The notes below the pieces were generated by a model. That model made no database searches. It saw only the letters and a list, made by a program, of their open reading frames with translations, and was not told the origin of the DNA. DNA of 64,000 nucleotides from Lacinutrix sp. WUR7 (GTDB lineage: Bacteria > Bacteroidota > Bacteroidia > Flavobacteriales > Flavobacteriaceae): assembly GCF_016864015.1 (NCBI RefSeq), contig NZ_CP045067.1, positions 2,366,001 to 2,430,000 on the forward strand. The letters run 5' to 3'. The position numbers and the translations under genes were made by a program. Position 1 is the first letter of the stretch. Every line of letters begins with the position of its first letter. Below are positions 15,001 through 20,765 of the stretch, piece after piece.

Positions 15001-18000
15001 AACCGTAGATGTAGATGAAAGTACTTTACCAGCAAACATAACAAGTACCTTAACTACTACAAATTCTGACCCAGAAACAGTAACTGTAGTAGACGGACCA
15101 AATGCAACAACAAATGATGGTTATGCACCAGCAGTAGGAGATTTAATAGGAATTGTATTTGAAGATACCAACGGAAACGGAGTTCAAGATGCAGATGAAG
15201 ATGGAATTGGAGATGTAGATGTTGTCATTACAGATGTTGACGGAACAGTAACCACAGTAACAACTGGCGCAGATGGGACATGGACATTAGAAGATGTACC
15301 AGTAGGAGATGCAACGGTAGATGTGGATGAAACAACGTTACCAACAGATGTAAGTGGAGATTTAACAACAACAGGATCAGATCCAGAAACAGTAACAGTT
15401 GCAGAAGTTGATAACTCAACATTAGATGATGGATATGCACCAGTAGTAGTAGATCCTTGCCCTTCACCAACAGATACCGATGGTGACGGACTTACAGATT
15501 GTGAGGAAACAACAGGAATTGATGATCCATTAACTCCATTAGATCCAAATGATTTCGGAGATGGTATTTCAGATCCAAATGATCCATGTGATCCAATCGG
15601 AATAAATAGTACAGATACCGATGGTGACGGACTTACAGATTGTGAGGAAACAACAGGAATTGATGATCCATTAACTCCATTAGATCCAAATGATTTCGGA
15701 GATGGTATTTCAGATCCAAATGATCCATGTGATCCAATCGGAATAAACAGTACAGATACCGATGGTGACGGACTTACAGATTGTGAGGAAACAACAGGAA
15801 TTGATGATCCATTAACTCCATTAGATCCAAACGATTTCGGAGATGGTATTTCAGATCCAAATGATCCATGTGATCCAATCGGAATAAACAGCACGGATAC
15901 CGATGGTGACGGACTTACAGATTGTGAGGAAACAACAGGAATTGATGATCCATTAACTCCATTAGATCCAAATGATTTCGGAGATGGTATTTCAGATCCA
16001 AATGATCCATGTGATCCAATCGGAATAAATAGTACAGATACCGATGGTGACGGACTTACAGATTGTGAGGAAACAACAGGAATTGATGATCCATTAACTC
16101 CATTAGATCCAAATGATTTCGGAGATGGTATTTCAGATCCAAACGATCCATGTGATCCAATCGGAATAAATAGTACAGATACCGATGGTGACGGACTTAC
16201 AGATTGTGAGGAAACAACAGGAATTGATGATCCATTAACTCCATTAGATCCAAATGATTTCGGAGATGGTATTTCAGATCCAAATGATCCATGTGATCCA
16301 ATCGGAATAAACAGCACGGATACCGATGGTGACGGACTTACAGATTGTGAGGAAACAACAGGAATTGATGATCCATTAACTCCATTAGATCCAAATGATT
16401 TCGGAGATGGTATTTCAGATCCAAATGATCCATGTGATCCAATCGGAATAAATAGTACAGATACCGATGGTGACGGACTTACAGATTGTGAGGAAACAAC
16501 AGGAATTGATGATCCATTAACTCCATTAGATCCAAATGATTTCGGAGATGGTATTTCAGATCCAAATGATCCATGTGATCCAATCGGAATAAATAGTACA
16601 GATACCGATGGTGACGGACTTACAGATTGTGAGGAAACAACAGGAATTGATGATCCATTAACTCCATTAGATCCAAATGATTTCGGAGATGGTATTTCAG
16701 ATCCAAACGATCCATGTGATCCAATCGGAATAAATAGTACAGATACCGATGGTGACGGACTTACAGATTGTGAGGAAACAACAGGAATTGATGATCCATT
16801 AACTCCATTAGATCCAAATGATTTCGGAGATGGTATTTCAGATCCAAATGATCCATGTGATCCAATCGGAATAAACAGCACGGATACCGATGGTGACGGA
16901 CTTACAGATTGTGAGGAAACAACAGGAATTGATGATCCATTAACTCCATTAGATCCAAATGATTTCGGAGATGGTATTTCAGATCCAAATGATCCATGTG
17001 ATCCAATCGGAATAAATAGTACAGATACCGATGGTGACGGACTTACAGATTGTGAGGAAACAACAGGAATTGATGATCCATTAACTCCATTAGATCCAAA
17101 TGATTTCGGAGATGGTATTTCAGATCCAAACGATCCATGTGATCCAATCGGAATAAATAGTACAGATACCGATGGTGACGGACTTACAGATTGTGAGGAA
17201 ACAACAGGAATTGATGATCCATTAACTCCATTAAATCCAAATGATTTCGGAGATGGTATTTCAGATCCAAACGATCCATGTGATCCAATTGGAATAAACA
17301 GTACAGATACCGATGGTGACGGACTTACAGATTGTGAGGAAACAACAGGAATTGATGATCCATTAACTCCATTAGATCCAAACGATTTCGGAGATGGTAT
17401 TTCAGATCCAAATGATCCATGTGATCCAATCGGAATAAACAGCACGGATACCGATGGTGACGGACTTACAGATTGTGAGGAAACAACAGGAATTGATGAT
17501 CCATTAACTCCATTAGATCCAAATGATTTCGGAGATGGTATTTCAGATCCAAATGATCCATGTGATCCAATCGGAATAAATAGTACAGATACCGATGGTG
17601 ACGGACTTACAGATTGTGAGGAAACAACAGGAATTGATGATCCATTAACTCCATTAGATCCAAATGATTTCGGAGATGGTATTTCAGATCCAAATGATCC
17701 ATGTGATCCAATTGGAATAAATAGTACAGATACCGATGGTGACGGACTTACAGATTGTGAGGAAACAACAGGAATTGATGATCCATTAACTCCATTAGAT
17801 CCAAATGATTTCGGAGATGGTATTTCAGATCCAAACGATCCATGTGATCCAATCGGAATAAATAGTACAGATACCGATGGTGACGGACTTACAGATTGTG
17901 AGGAAACAACAGGAATTGATGATCCATTAACTCCATTAGATCCAAATGATTTCGGAGATGGTATTTCAGATCCAAACGATCCATGTGATCCAATTGGAAT

Positions 18001-19756
18001 AAACAGCACGGATACCGATGGTGACGGACTTACAGATTGTGAGGAAACAACAGGAATTGATGATCCATTAACTCCATTAGATCCAAACGATTTCGGAGAT
18101 GGTATTTCAGATCCAAATGATCCATGTGATCCAATCGGAATAAACAGCACGGATACCGATGGTGACGGACTTACAGATTGTGAGGAAACAACAGGAATTG
18201 ATGATCCATTAACTCCATTAGATCCAAATGATTTCGGAGATGGTATTTCAGATCCAAATGATCCATGTGATCCAATTGGAATAAATAGTACAGATACCGA
18301 TGGTGACGGACTTACAGATTGTGAGGAAACAACAGGAATTGATGATCCATTAACTCCATTAGATCCAAATGATTTCGGAGATGGTATTTCAGATCCAAAT
18401 GATCCATGTGATCCAATTGGAATAAATAGTACAGATACCGATGGTGACGGACTTACAGATTGTGAGGAAACAACAGGAATTGATGATCCATTAACTCCAT
18501 TAGATCCAAATGATTTCGGAGATGGTATTTCAGATCCAAATGATCCATGTGATCCAATTGGAATAAATAGTACAGATACCGATGGTGACGGACTTACAGA
18601 TTGTGAGGAAACAACAGGAATTGATGATCCATTAACTCCATTAGATCCAAATGATTTCGGAGATGGTATTTCAGATCCAAACGATCCATGTGATCCAATC
18701 GGAATAAACAGTACAGATACCGATGGTGACGGACTTACAGATTGTGAGGAAACAACAGGAATTGATGATCCATTAACTCCATTAGATCCAAATGATTTCG
18801 GAGATGGTATTTCAGATCCAAACGATCCATGTGATCCAACAGGTTTATGTGATACAGATGGCGACGGAGTAATTGATACTACTGAAATAACAAACGGAAC
18901 GGATCCAAATGATCCATGTTCTTATAATGTAGAGGATATTACAGAAACAATTACAGCAGGAATTGATTGTGATGGTGACGGAGTTATTGATGCAGACGAA
19001 GTTATGGATGGAACAGATCCTCATGATTATTGTGATTTTGTAATAGAGAGCGCAACAGTAGATCCATCTGCAGCATGGTTAGCAGATGATTGTGATAATG
19101 ATAATGTGCCAAATGGAGAAGAATTAGAGTATGGAGATACCGACGGAGATGGTATGCCTAACTTTAATGATACGGATGATGACAATGATGGTGTAGATAC
19201 TATTAATGAAGATTACACAGATACAGATGTATCAGATGGTGATGTAGATCCAACAGGTGATGGTTTACCGGCAAATGATGATACAGATGGTGATGGTACT
19301 CCAGACTATTTAGATACGGATGATGATAATGATGGTATTCTAACTAGTGATGAATATCCTGGTGATGGATTTGGTTTCGATGCCTTTGATAGTGATGGAG
19401 ATGGCTTGCCAGATTATCTAGAAGTAGATAATGGCGTATTATCAGCATCAGATGATGATATTGAAATATTCAATGCTGTTACTCCAAATGGAGATAATGA
19501 TAATGATGTATTTACAATTGAAAACATTGAATTATTCCCAGAAAATCAAGTAAGAGTATATAATAGATGGGGAGTTTTAGTCTATGATGCTTTAGGATAC
19601 GGTCAAAATGGAGAGTATTTTAGTGGTAGATCTAGTGGTAGAGTGACTATTAGTGAAGATGAATTATTACCAGCAGGTACTTACTTCTACGTTGTGACTT
19701 ATGTTAAGAACGGAGAAACAAAAGAAAAAGCAGGTTACTTATACATCCATAGATAG
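1..19756 (+). CDS. Giant T9SS type B surface protein with SdrD-like and TSP3 repeats (5' partial)
   Basis: The frame is open to the window edge, so the true start lies upstream; at least 6,584 residues are encoded here. Order, numbering residue 1 at base 8: about 200 residues of Asn/Gly-rich beta-solenoid-like sequence; an HYR-like domain (about 205-290); thrombospondin type 3 (TSP3) motifs of the form DSDGDGVIDD; two copies of a roughly 200-residue unknown domain, each followed by TSP3 motifs; 40 SdrD/Cna-B-like beta-sandwich units from residue 968; 24 TSP3-type 47-residue repeats; more TSP3; and a C-terminal domain starting near AVTPNGDNDNDVF with YNRWG and GTYFYVV. That last domain is the gliding-motility-associated CHU_C type, the type B T9SS signal. 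Inference: a cell-surface adhesin of SprB-like size, stiffened by calcium. The next gene is its likely dedicated PorP/SprF partner. No Lys or Arg occurs from about residue 824 to 6515. Confidence 0.93.
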   Translation, partial: TSVINNAGEIIINSSNGITFNSGVTVNNYDGANFVMNGGSNGIILDGIISNCGIIRANTSGDTQFNANSQIYNACTFYVENDLRIDRVFTNDGLIVSGGTLRINNGIVTNNGVFDATDVIVDGTTQQLNGNNSTSLLIASGSVTLTNGGDITDHFYYGPTITACSNGCDAGVTLVDDVYRNYVSTEEYLESCGGLICSAETDFTDPVIMCPANIEQVTSGSGEAIVIPDPVYSDNCLVDTLVWEMTGATTGSSSVTGENVVGTQTFNIGVTTVTYTVTDVAGRSVVCSFTVTIILNDSDGDGVIDDEDVCNGFDDTLDADNDTVPDGCDLDDDNDGILDTVENSQCVVGIPSNSGAWTASGNGSSTTWSTSAGLVNISASATNYGAGTGFALNDFETTDTMACSGAYSEPTIVGNPSLSIRHTFHPDGNINGTSSTGQITFDFGVNVINPVIHFDRLGGGGGMNLSTTSSLITVLNSEISLTELQQNDVHFVTTSKTITRSSGVIYNSTPSECGTPLDGTAAGSVRLNGVFRSLTIEISMNPNENGLVNDRWEIAFSDIIQAPDCDNDGIPNSLDTDSDNDGCPDALEGGDNILAANVNPDGTLDGTANASTNGVPNNVSATMGQPIGGSIDGTPSDAFGQCDSDGDGVIDDNDICNGFDDTVDTDNDTVPDGCDLDNDNDGITDINEGICTSPVQSGAWTLVSGTEATFDYGNGVVARLITNSTGFQANGAENFNTEAFWSENLSGDASLVREYSWGSTLTVSFEDATGDPINVTNPKLHVDRLGGSDGITENSALMTLQGGLTWTKLIGSGTSDFQVTSNTARDSGSGNPIGTGYTFESTEGVADGTAAGSLQINGNLSTFTIQFVQDGVSGVLSDGIEFILFACPDLDTDGDLIPDYLDTDSDDDGCFDAIEGGDDIDSSSVNSTTGQLTGVVDINTGLTDDVVNATTGQTVGNSIDDGVNSCQGDLTGVVFEDLNGNGTQETGESGIADVDVTITDVNGNETTATTDANGTWTATDIPVGAADIDVDETTLPTDITNTLTSTGSDPETVTVLDGVTTTTTDDGYAPVVGGLTGVVFEDLNGNGTQETGESGIADVDVTITDVNGNETTATTDANGTWTATDIPVGAADIDVDETTLPTDITNTLTSTGSDPETVTVLDGVTTTTTDDGYAPVVGGLTGVVFEDLNGNGTQETGESGIADVDVTITDVNGNETTATTDANGTWTATDIPVGAADIDVDETTLPTDITNTLTSTGSDPETVTVLDGVTTTTTDDGYAPVVGGLTGVVFEDLNGNGTQETGESGIADVDVTITDVNGNETTATTDANGTWTATDIPVGAADIDVDETTLPTDITNTLTSTGSDPETVTVLDGVTTTTTDDGYAPVVGGLTGVVFEDLNGNGTQETGESGIADVDVTITDVNGNETTATTDANGTWTATDIPVGAADIDVDETTLPTDITNTLTSTGSDPETVTVLDGVTTTTTDDGYAPVVGGLTGVVFEDLNGNGTQETGESGIADVDVTITDVNGNETTATTDANGTWTATDIPVGAADIDVDETTLPTDITNTLTSTGSDPETVTVLDGVTTTTTDDGYAPVVGGLTGVVFEDLNGNGTQETGESGIADVDVTITDVNGNETTATTDANGTWTATDIPVGAADIDVDETTLPTDITNTLTSTGSDPETVTVLDGVTTTTTDDGYAPVVGGLTGVVFEDLNGNGTQETGESGIADVDVTITDVNGNETTATTDANGTWTATDIPVGAADIDVDETTLPTDITNTLTSTGSDPETVTVLDGVTTTTTDDGYAPVVGGLTGVVFEDLNGNGTQETGESGIADVDVTITDVNGNETTATTDANGTWTATDIPVGAADIDVDETTLPTDITNTLTSTGSDPETVTVLDGVTTTTTDDGYAPVVGGLTGVVFEDLNGNGTQETGESGIADVDVTITDVNGNETTATTDANGTWTATDIPVGAADIDVDETTLPTDITNTLTSTGSDPETVTVLDGVTTTTTDDGYAPVVGGLTGVVFEDLNGNGTQETGESGIADVDVTITDVNGNETTATTDANGTWTATDIPVGAADIDVDETTLPTDITNTLTSTGSDPETVTVLDGVTTTTTDDGYAPVVGGLTGVVFEDLNGNGTQETGESGIADVDVTITDVNGNETTATTDANGTWTATDIPVGAADIDVDETTLPTDITNTLTSTGSDPETVTVLDGVTTTTTDDGYAPVVGGLTGVVFEDLNGNGTQETGESGIADVDVTITDVNGNETTATTDANGTWTVTDIPVGAADIDVDETTLPTDITNTLTSTGSDPETVTVLDGVTTTTTDDGYAPVVGGLTGVVFEDLNGNGTQETSEAGIADVDVTITDVNGNETTATTDANGTWTATDIPVGAADIDVDETTLPTDITNTLTSTGSDPETVTVLDGVTTTTTDDGYAPVVGGLTGVVFEDLNGNGTQETGESGIADVDVTITDVNGNETTATTDANGTWTATDIPVGAADIDVDETTLPTDITNTLTSTGSDPETVTVLDGVTTTTTDDGYAPVVGGLTGVVFEDLNGNGTQETGESGIADVDVTITDVNGNETTATTDANGTWTATDIPVGAADIDVDETTLPTDITNTLTSTGSDPETVTVLDGVTTTTTDDGYAPVVGGLTGVVFEDLNGNGTQETGESGIADVDVTITDVNGNETTATTDANGTWTATDIPVGAADIDVDETTLPTDITNTLTSTGSDPETVTVLDGVTTTTTDDGYAPVVGGLTGVVFEDLNGNGTQETGESGIADVDVTITDVNGNETTATTDANGTWTATDIPVGAADIDVDETTLPTDITNTLTSTGSDPETVTVLDGVTTTTTDDGYAPVVGGLTGVVFEDLNGNGTQETGESGIADVDVTITDVNGNETTATTDANGTWTATDIPVGAADIDVDETTLPTDITNTLTSTGSDPETVTVLDGVTTTTTDDGYAPVVGGLTGVVFEDLNGNGTQETGESGIADVDVTITDVNGNETTATTDANGTWTATDIPVGAADIDVDETTLPTDITNTLTSTGSDPETVTVLDGVTTTTTDDGYAPVVGGLTGVVFEDLNGNGTQETGESGIADVDVTITDVNGNETTATTDANGTWTATDIPVGAADIDVDETTLPTDITNTLTSTGSDPETVTVLDGVTTTTTDDGYAPVVGGLTGVVFEDLNGNGTQETGESGIADVDVTITDVNGNETTATTDANGTWTATDIPVGAADIDVDETTLPTDITNTLTSTGSDPETVTVLDGVTTTTTDDGYAPVVGGLTGVVFEDLNGNGTQETGESGIADVDVTITDVNGNETTATTDANGTWTATDIPVGAADIDVDETTLPADITDTLTTTGSDPETVTVGTGTNATTDDGYAPAVGDISGLVFEDINGDGVQDPGEEGIADVDVIITDINGNPITVTTGSDGTWTATDIPVGDATVNVDESTLPTDVSSTLTTTGSDPETVTVTEGPNTSTADGYSPVTAELTGVVFADTNGNGVQDAGEDGIAGVDVIITDVNSTPTTVTTGADGSWSLNNVPVGDATVDVDESTLPANITSTLTTTNSDPETVTVGTGTNATTDDGYAPAVGDISGLVFEDINGDGVQDPGEDGIADVDVIITDVNGNPVTVTTGSDGTWTATDIPVGDATVNVDESTLPTDVSSTLTTTGSDPETVTVTEGPNTSTADGYSPVTAELTGVVFADTNGNGIQDAGEDGIAGVDVIITDVNSTPTTVTTGADGSWSLNNVPVGDATVDVDESTLPANITSTLTTTNSDPETVIVGTGTNATTDDGYAPAVGDISGLVFEDINGDGVQDPGEDGIADVDVIITDVNGNPVTVTTGSHGTWTATDIPVGDATVNVDESTLPTDVSSTLTTTGSDPETVTVTEGPNTSTADGYSPVTAELTGIVFADTNGNGVQDAGEDGIAGVDVIITDVNSTPTTVTTGADGSWSLNNVPVGDATVDVDESTLPANITSTLTTTNSDPETVTVGTGTNATTDDGYAPAVGDISGLVFEDINGDGVQDPGEDGIADVDVIITDVNGNPVTVTTGSDGTWTATDIPVGDATVNVDESTLPTDVSSTLTTTGSDPETVTVTEGPNTSTADGYSPVTAELTGVVFADTNGNGIQDAGEDGIAGVDVIITDVNSTPTTVTTGADGSWSLNNVPVGDATVDVDESTLPANITSTLTTTNSDPETVIVGTGTNATTDDGYAPAVGDISGLVFEDINGDGVQDPGEDGIADVDVIITDVNGNPVTVTTGSDGTWTATDIPVGDATVNVDESTLPTDVSSTLTTTGSDPETVTVTEGPNTSTADGYSPVTAELTGIVFADTNGNGVQDAGEDGIAGVDVIITDVNSTPTTVTTGADGSWSLNNVPVGDATVDVDESTLPANITSTLTTTNSDPETVTVGTGTNATTDDGYAPAVGDISGLVFEDINGDGVQDPGEDGIADVDVIITDVNGNPVTVTTGSDGTWTATDIPVGDATVNVDESTLPTDVSSTLTTTGSDPETVTVTEGPNTSTADGYSPVTAELTGVVFADTNGNGVQDAGEDGIAGVDVIITDVNSTPTTVTTGADGSWSLNNIPVGDATVDVDESTLPANITSTLTTTNSDPETVIVGTGTNATTDDGYAPAVGDISGLVFEDINGDGVQDPGEDGIADVDVIITDVNGNPVTVTTGSDGTWTATDIPVGDATVNVDESTLPTDVSSTLTTTGSDPETVTVTEGPNTSTADGYSPVTAELTGIVFADTNGNGVQDAGEDGIAGVDVIIIDVNSTPTTVTTGADGSWSLNNVPVGDATVDVDESTLPANITSTLTTTNSDPETVTVGTGTNATTDDGYAPAVGDISGLVFEDINGDGVQDPGEDGIADVDVIITDVNGNPVTVTTGSDGTWTATDIPVGDATVNVDESTLPTDVSSTLTTTGSDPETVTVTEGPNTSTADGYSPVTAELTGVVFADTNGNGVQDAGEDGIAGVDVIITDVNSTPTTVTTGADGSWSLNNVPVGDATVDVDESTLPANITSTLTTTNSDPETVTVVDGPNATTNDGYAPAVGDLIGIVFEDTNGNGVQDADEDGIGDVDVVITDVDGTVTTVTTGADGTWTLEDVPVGDATVDVDETTLPTDVSGDLTTTGSDPETVTVAEVDNSTLDDGYAPVVVDPCPSPTDTDGDGLTDCEETTGIDDPLTPLDPNDFGDGISDPNDPCDPIGINSTDTDGDGLTDCEETTGIDDPLTPLDPNDFGDGISDPNDPCDPIGINSTDTDGDGLTDCEETTGIDDPLTPLDPNDFGDGISDPNDPCDPIGINSTDTDGDGLTDCEETTGIDDPLTPLDPNDFGDGISDPNDPCDPIGINSTDTDGDGLTDCEETTGIDDPLTPLDPNDFGDGISDPNDPCDPIGINSTDTDGDGLTDCEETTGIDDPLTPLDPNDFGDGISDPNDPCDPIGINSTDTDGDGLTDCEETTGIDDPLTPLDPNDFGDGISDPNDPCDPIGINSTDTDGDGLTDCEETTGIDDPLTPLDPNDFGDGISDPNDPCDPIGINSTDTDGDGLTDCEETTGIDDPLTPLDPNDFGDGISDPNDPCDPIGINSTDTDGDGLTDCEETTGIDDPLTPLDPNDFGDGISDPNDPCDPIGINSTDTDGDGLTDCEETTGIDDPLTPLDPNDFGDGISDPNDPCDPIGINSTDTDGDGLTDCEETTGIDDPLTPLDPNDFGDGISDPNDPCDPIGINSTDTDGDGLTDCEETTGIDDPLTPLNPNDFGDGISDPNDPCDPIGINSTDTDGDGLTDCEETTGIDDPLTPLDPNDFGDGISDPNDPCDPIGINSTDTDGDGLTDCEETTGIDDPLTPLDPNDFGDGISDPNDPCDPIGINSTDTDGDGLTDCEETTGIDDPLTPLDPNDFGDGISDPNDPCDPIGINSTDTDGDGLTDCEETTGIDDPLTPLDPNDFGDGISDPNDPCDPIGINSTDTDGDGLTDCEETTGIDDPLTPLDPNDFGDGISDPNDPCDPIGINSTDTDGDGLTDCEETTGIDDPLTPLDPNDFGDGISDPNDPCDPIGINSTDTDGDGLTDCEETTGIDDPLTPLDPNDFGDGISDPNDPCDPIGINSTDTDGDGLTDCEETTGIDDPLTPLDPNDFGDGISDPNDPCDPIGINSTDTDGDGLTDCEETTGIDDPLTPLDPNDFGDGISDPNDPCDPIGINSTDTDGDGLTDCEETTGIDDPLTPLDPNDFGDGISDPNDPCDPIGINSTDTDGDGLTDCEETTGIDDPLTPLDPNDFGDGISDPNDPCDPTGLCDTDGDGVIDTTEITNGTDPNDPCSYNVEDITETITAGIDCDGDGVIDADEVMDGTDPHDYCDFVIESATVDPSAAWLADDCDNDNVPNGEELEYGDTDGDGMPNFNDTDDDNDGVDTINEDYTDTDVSDGDVDPTGDGLPANDDTDGDGTPDYLDTDDDNDGILTSDEYPGDGFGFDAFDSDGDGLPDYLEVDNGVLSASDDDIEIFNAVTPNGDNDNDVFTIENIELFPENQVRVYNRWGVLVYDALGYGQNGEYFSGRSSGRVTISEDELLPAGTYFYVVTYVKNGETKEKAGYLYIHR
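2909..10150 (+). repeat. Tandem array of 23 SdrD/Cna-B-like units, 315-bp period
   Basis: Twenty-three units begin at 2909 and every 315 bp to 9839. Each encodes 105 residues starting LTGVVFEDLNGNG and ending DDGYAPVVGG. Amino-acid changes are very few (for example GES to SEA and A to V in the units at 7004 and 6689); most differences are silent. The last unit (9839) is 312 bp and switches after TLPADIT into the sequence of the following family. FEDxNGNGxQ with GxxDVxVxITD is typical of SdrD B-like calcium-binding domains. There is no Lys, Arg, His, Cys or Met in the consensus unit, and about 20 acidic residues. Confidence 0.95.
10151..15142 (+). repeat. Tandem array of eight 624-bp two-domain SdrD-like units
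   Basis: Eight copies, 624 bp apart, each encode two different 104-residue SdrD-like domains: A (ISGLVFEDINGDGVQDPG...) and B (LTGVVFADTNGNGVQDAG...). The domains alternate strictly A-B, so the copying unit was the pair rather than the single domain. A and B differ at many positions from each other and from the 315-bp family. Rare changes include D to H in the third A domain (GSHGTW, near 11528) and T to I (IIIDVN, near 14292). Odd and even pairs also differ in linked ways, such as GVQDAG versus GIQDAG and TVTVGTG versus TVIVGTG. Confidence 0.93.
15143..15469 (+). repeat. Single diverged SdrD-like unit between the arrays
   Basis: One further SdrD-like domain (LIGIVFEDTNGNGVQDADED...) that belongs to neither array. 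It is followed by a short linker, VVVDPCPSP, before the calcium-binding repeats. It probably keeps an older form of the domain that has not been homogenised by array turnover. Confidence 0.85.
15470..18840 (+). repeat. Tandem array of 24 TSP3-type calcium-binding repeats, 141-bp period
   Basis: Units of 47 codons begin TDTDGDGLTDCEE and end DPCDPIGINS. The first starts at 15470, and the 24th departs from the consensus near 18839. Each unit has the DxDGDGxxDCEE calcium loop and two Cys residues, so the array adds 48 cysteines that could form disulfides outside the cell. The copies are nearly identical in protein sequence; one D to N change lies near 17234. Silent third-base variants (AGC-ACG versus AGT-ACA at the junctions, AAT/AAC, ATC/ATT) distinguish the copies. 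Confidence 0.95.
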
Positions 19757-19766
19757 AATTAAAAAA

Positions 19767-19790
19767 GGAGGTAGGGTAACACGTGCCTCC
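19767..19790 (+). other. Stem-loop between the giant gene and the PorP/SprF gene
   Basis: GGAGGTA pairs with TGCCTCC (one G-U pair) around a 10-base loop, 10 bp after the giant ORF's stop and about 30 bp before the next start. No T run follows on the + strand, so it is a weak terminator at best. It could be an RNA processing or partial-termination site separating expression of the giant protein from its helpers. Confidence 0.4.
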
Positions 19791-19818
19791 ATTTAAAAAA
19801 TAAACATAACAGATTAGA

Positions 19819-20754
19819 ATGAAAAATAAAATCTTACTATTAGTTATTAGTATTAGCACTACTTTTTGCTTAGAAAGTTTTGCGCAGCAAGAAGCCCAAT
19901 ATACGCAGTATATGTATAATACAATGAGCATTAATCCTGCCTATGCTGGATCGCGAGAAGTATTGAGTGTTGTTGGTTTATATAGAACACAATGGGTAGG
20001 CTTAGAAGGTGCTCCAGAGACACAAACATTAGGTGTTCATTCTCCAATAGGTAGTAGTGAAAAACTAGGTTTAGGATTATCTATTGTAAATGATAATATA
20101 GGTCCAACTCATGAAACTAATTTTGATATTGATTTATCTTATACCTTACATACATCAGATGAGGGGAGATTCTCTTTTGGCTTAAAAGCTGGAGGTCATT
20201 TAATGAATATTAATTATGATGAACTGGATAGATATAATGAAGGAGATGCTTTGTTACCAACAGGGTCTATAAGTGAATTCTCTCCAAATGTTGGTGTTGG
20301 TTTATACTATCGTCATGCAGATAGATGGTATGTAGGTGTTTCTGCTCCAAACTTATTAGAAACAGAACATTTAGATGAAATTAGCTTGTCTACAGCAAAA
20401 GAAAGAATTCATTATTATTTAATTGGAGGTTATGTTTTTGATTTAACAGAAAATTTAAAATTTAAACCAGCATTTTTAGGTAAAGCAGTAGAAGGAGCTC
20501 CATTACAAGTAGATTTAACAGCAAATTTTTTAATAAACGATAAACTAACTTTAGGTGCTGCTTATAGATGGAGTGCTTCTATAAGTGCATTAGCAGGTTT
20601 TCAAATTACAGAAGGGTTAATGATTGGTTTAGCGTATGACAAAGAAACTACAGAACTTGGTAAAACTAAATTTAATAGTGGTTCTTATGAAGTTATGTTA
20701 AGATTTGAATTGTTTAAAAAAGATAGTAAAATTATTTCCCCTAGATTTTTCTAA
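19819..20754 (+). CDS. PorP/SprF family T9SS outer-membrane protein
   Basis: The 311-residue product has a signal peptide (MKNKILLLVISISTTFC... cut near SFAQQ) and the family signature QYTQYMYNTMSINPAYAGSR at the mature N-terminus, followed by amphipathic beta strands and an aromatic C-terminus (ISPRFF), as expected for an outer-membrane barrel. PorP/SprF proteins are T9SS accessory barrels. In Flavobacterium johnsoniae SprF is needed for secretion of the adhesin SprB, and genes for type B cargo are often followed by their own SprF-like partner. Its position directly after the giant cargo gene fits that role. The partnership is inferred from gene order and signal type. Confidence 0.92.
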   Translation: MKNKILLLVISISTTFCLESFAQQEAQYTQYMYNTMSINPAYAGSREVLSVVGLYRTQWVGLEGAPETQTLGVHSPIGSSEKLGLGLSIVNDNIGPTHETNFDIDLSYTLHTSDEGRFSFGLKAGGHLMNINYDELDRYNEGDALLPTGSISEFSPNVGVGLYYRHADRWYVGVSAPNLLETEHLDEISLSTAKERIHYYLIGGYVFDLTENLKFKPAFLGKAVEGAPLQVDLTANFLINDKLTLGAAYRWSASISALAGFQITEGLMIGLAYDKETTELGKTKFNSGSYEVMLRFELFKKDSKIISPRFF

Positions 20755-20765
20755 TATAAAAGATT

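Noticed and set aside
15184-18150. A 988-residue minus-strand ORF across the 141-bp array
   Set aside because: It is the antisense reading of the TSP3 repeats; a stop-free unit repeated many times is automatically open. No start signal or promoter is seen, and the + frame is clearly coding.
2909-18840. Regular repeats that might suggest a CRISPR array
   Set aside because: Units are 141-315 bp, contiguous with no variable spacers, and keep one reading frame throughout.
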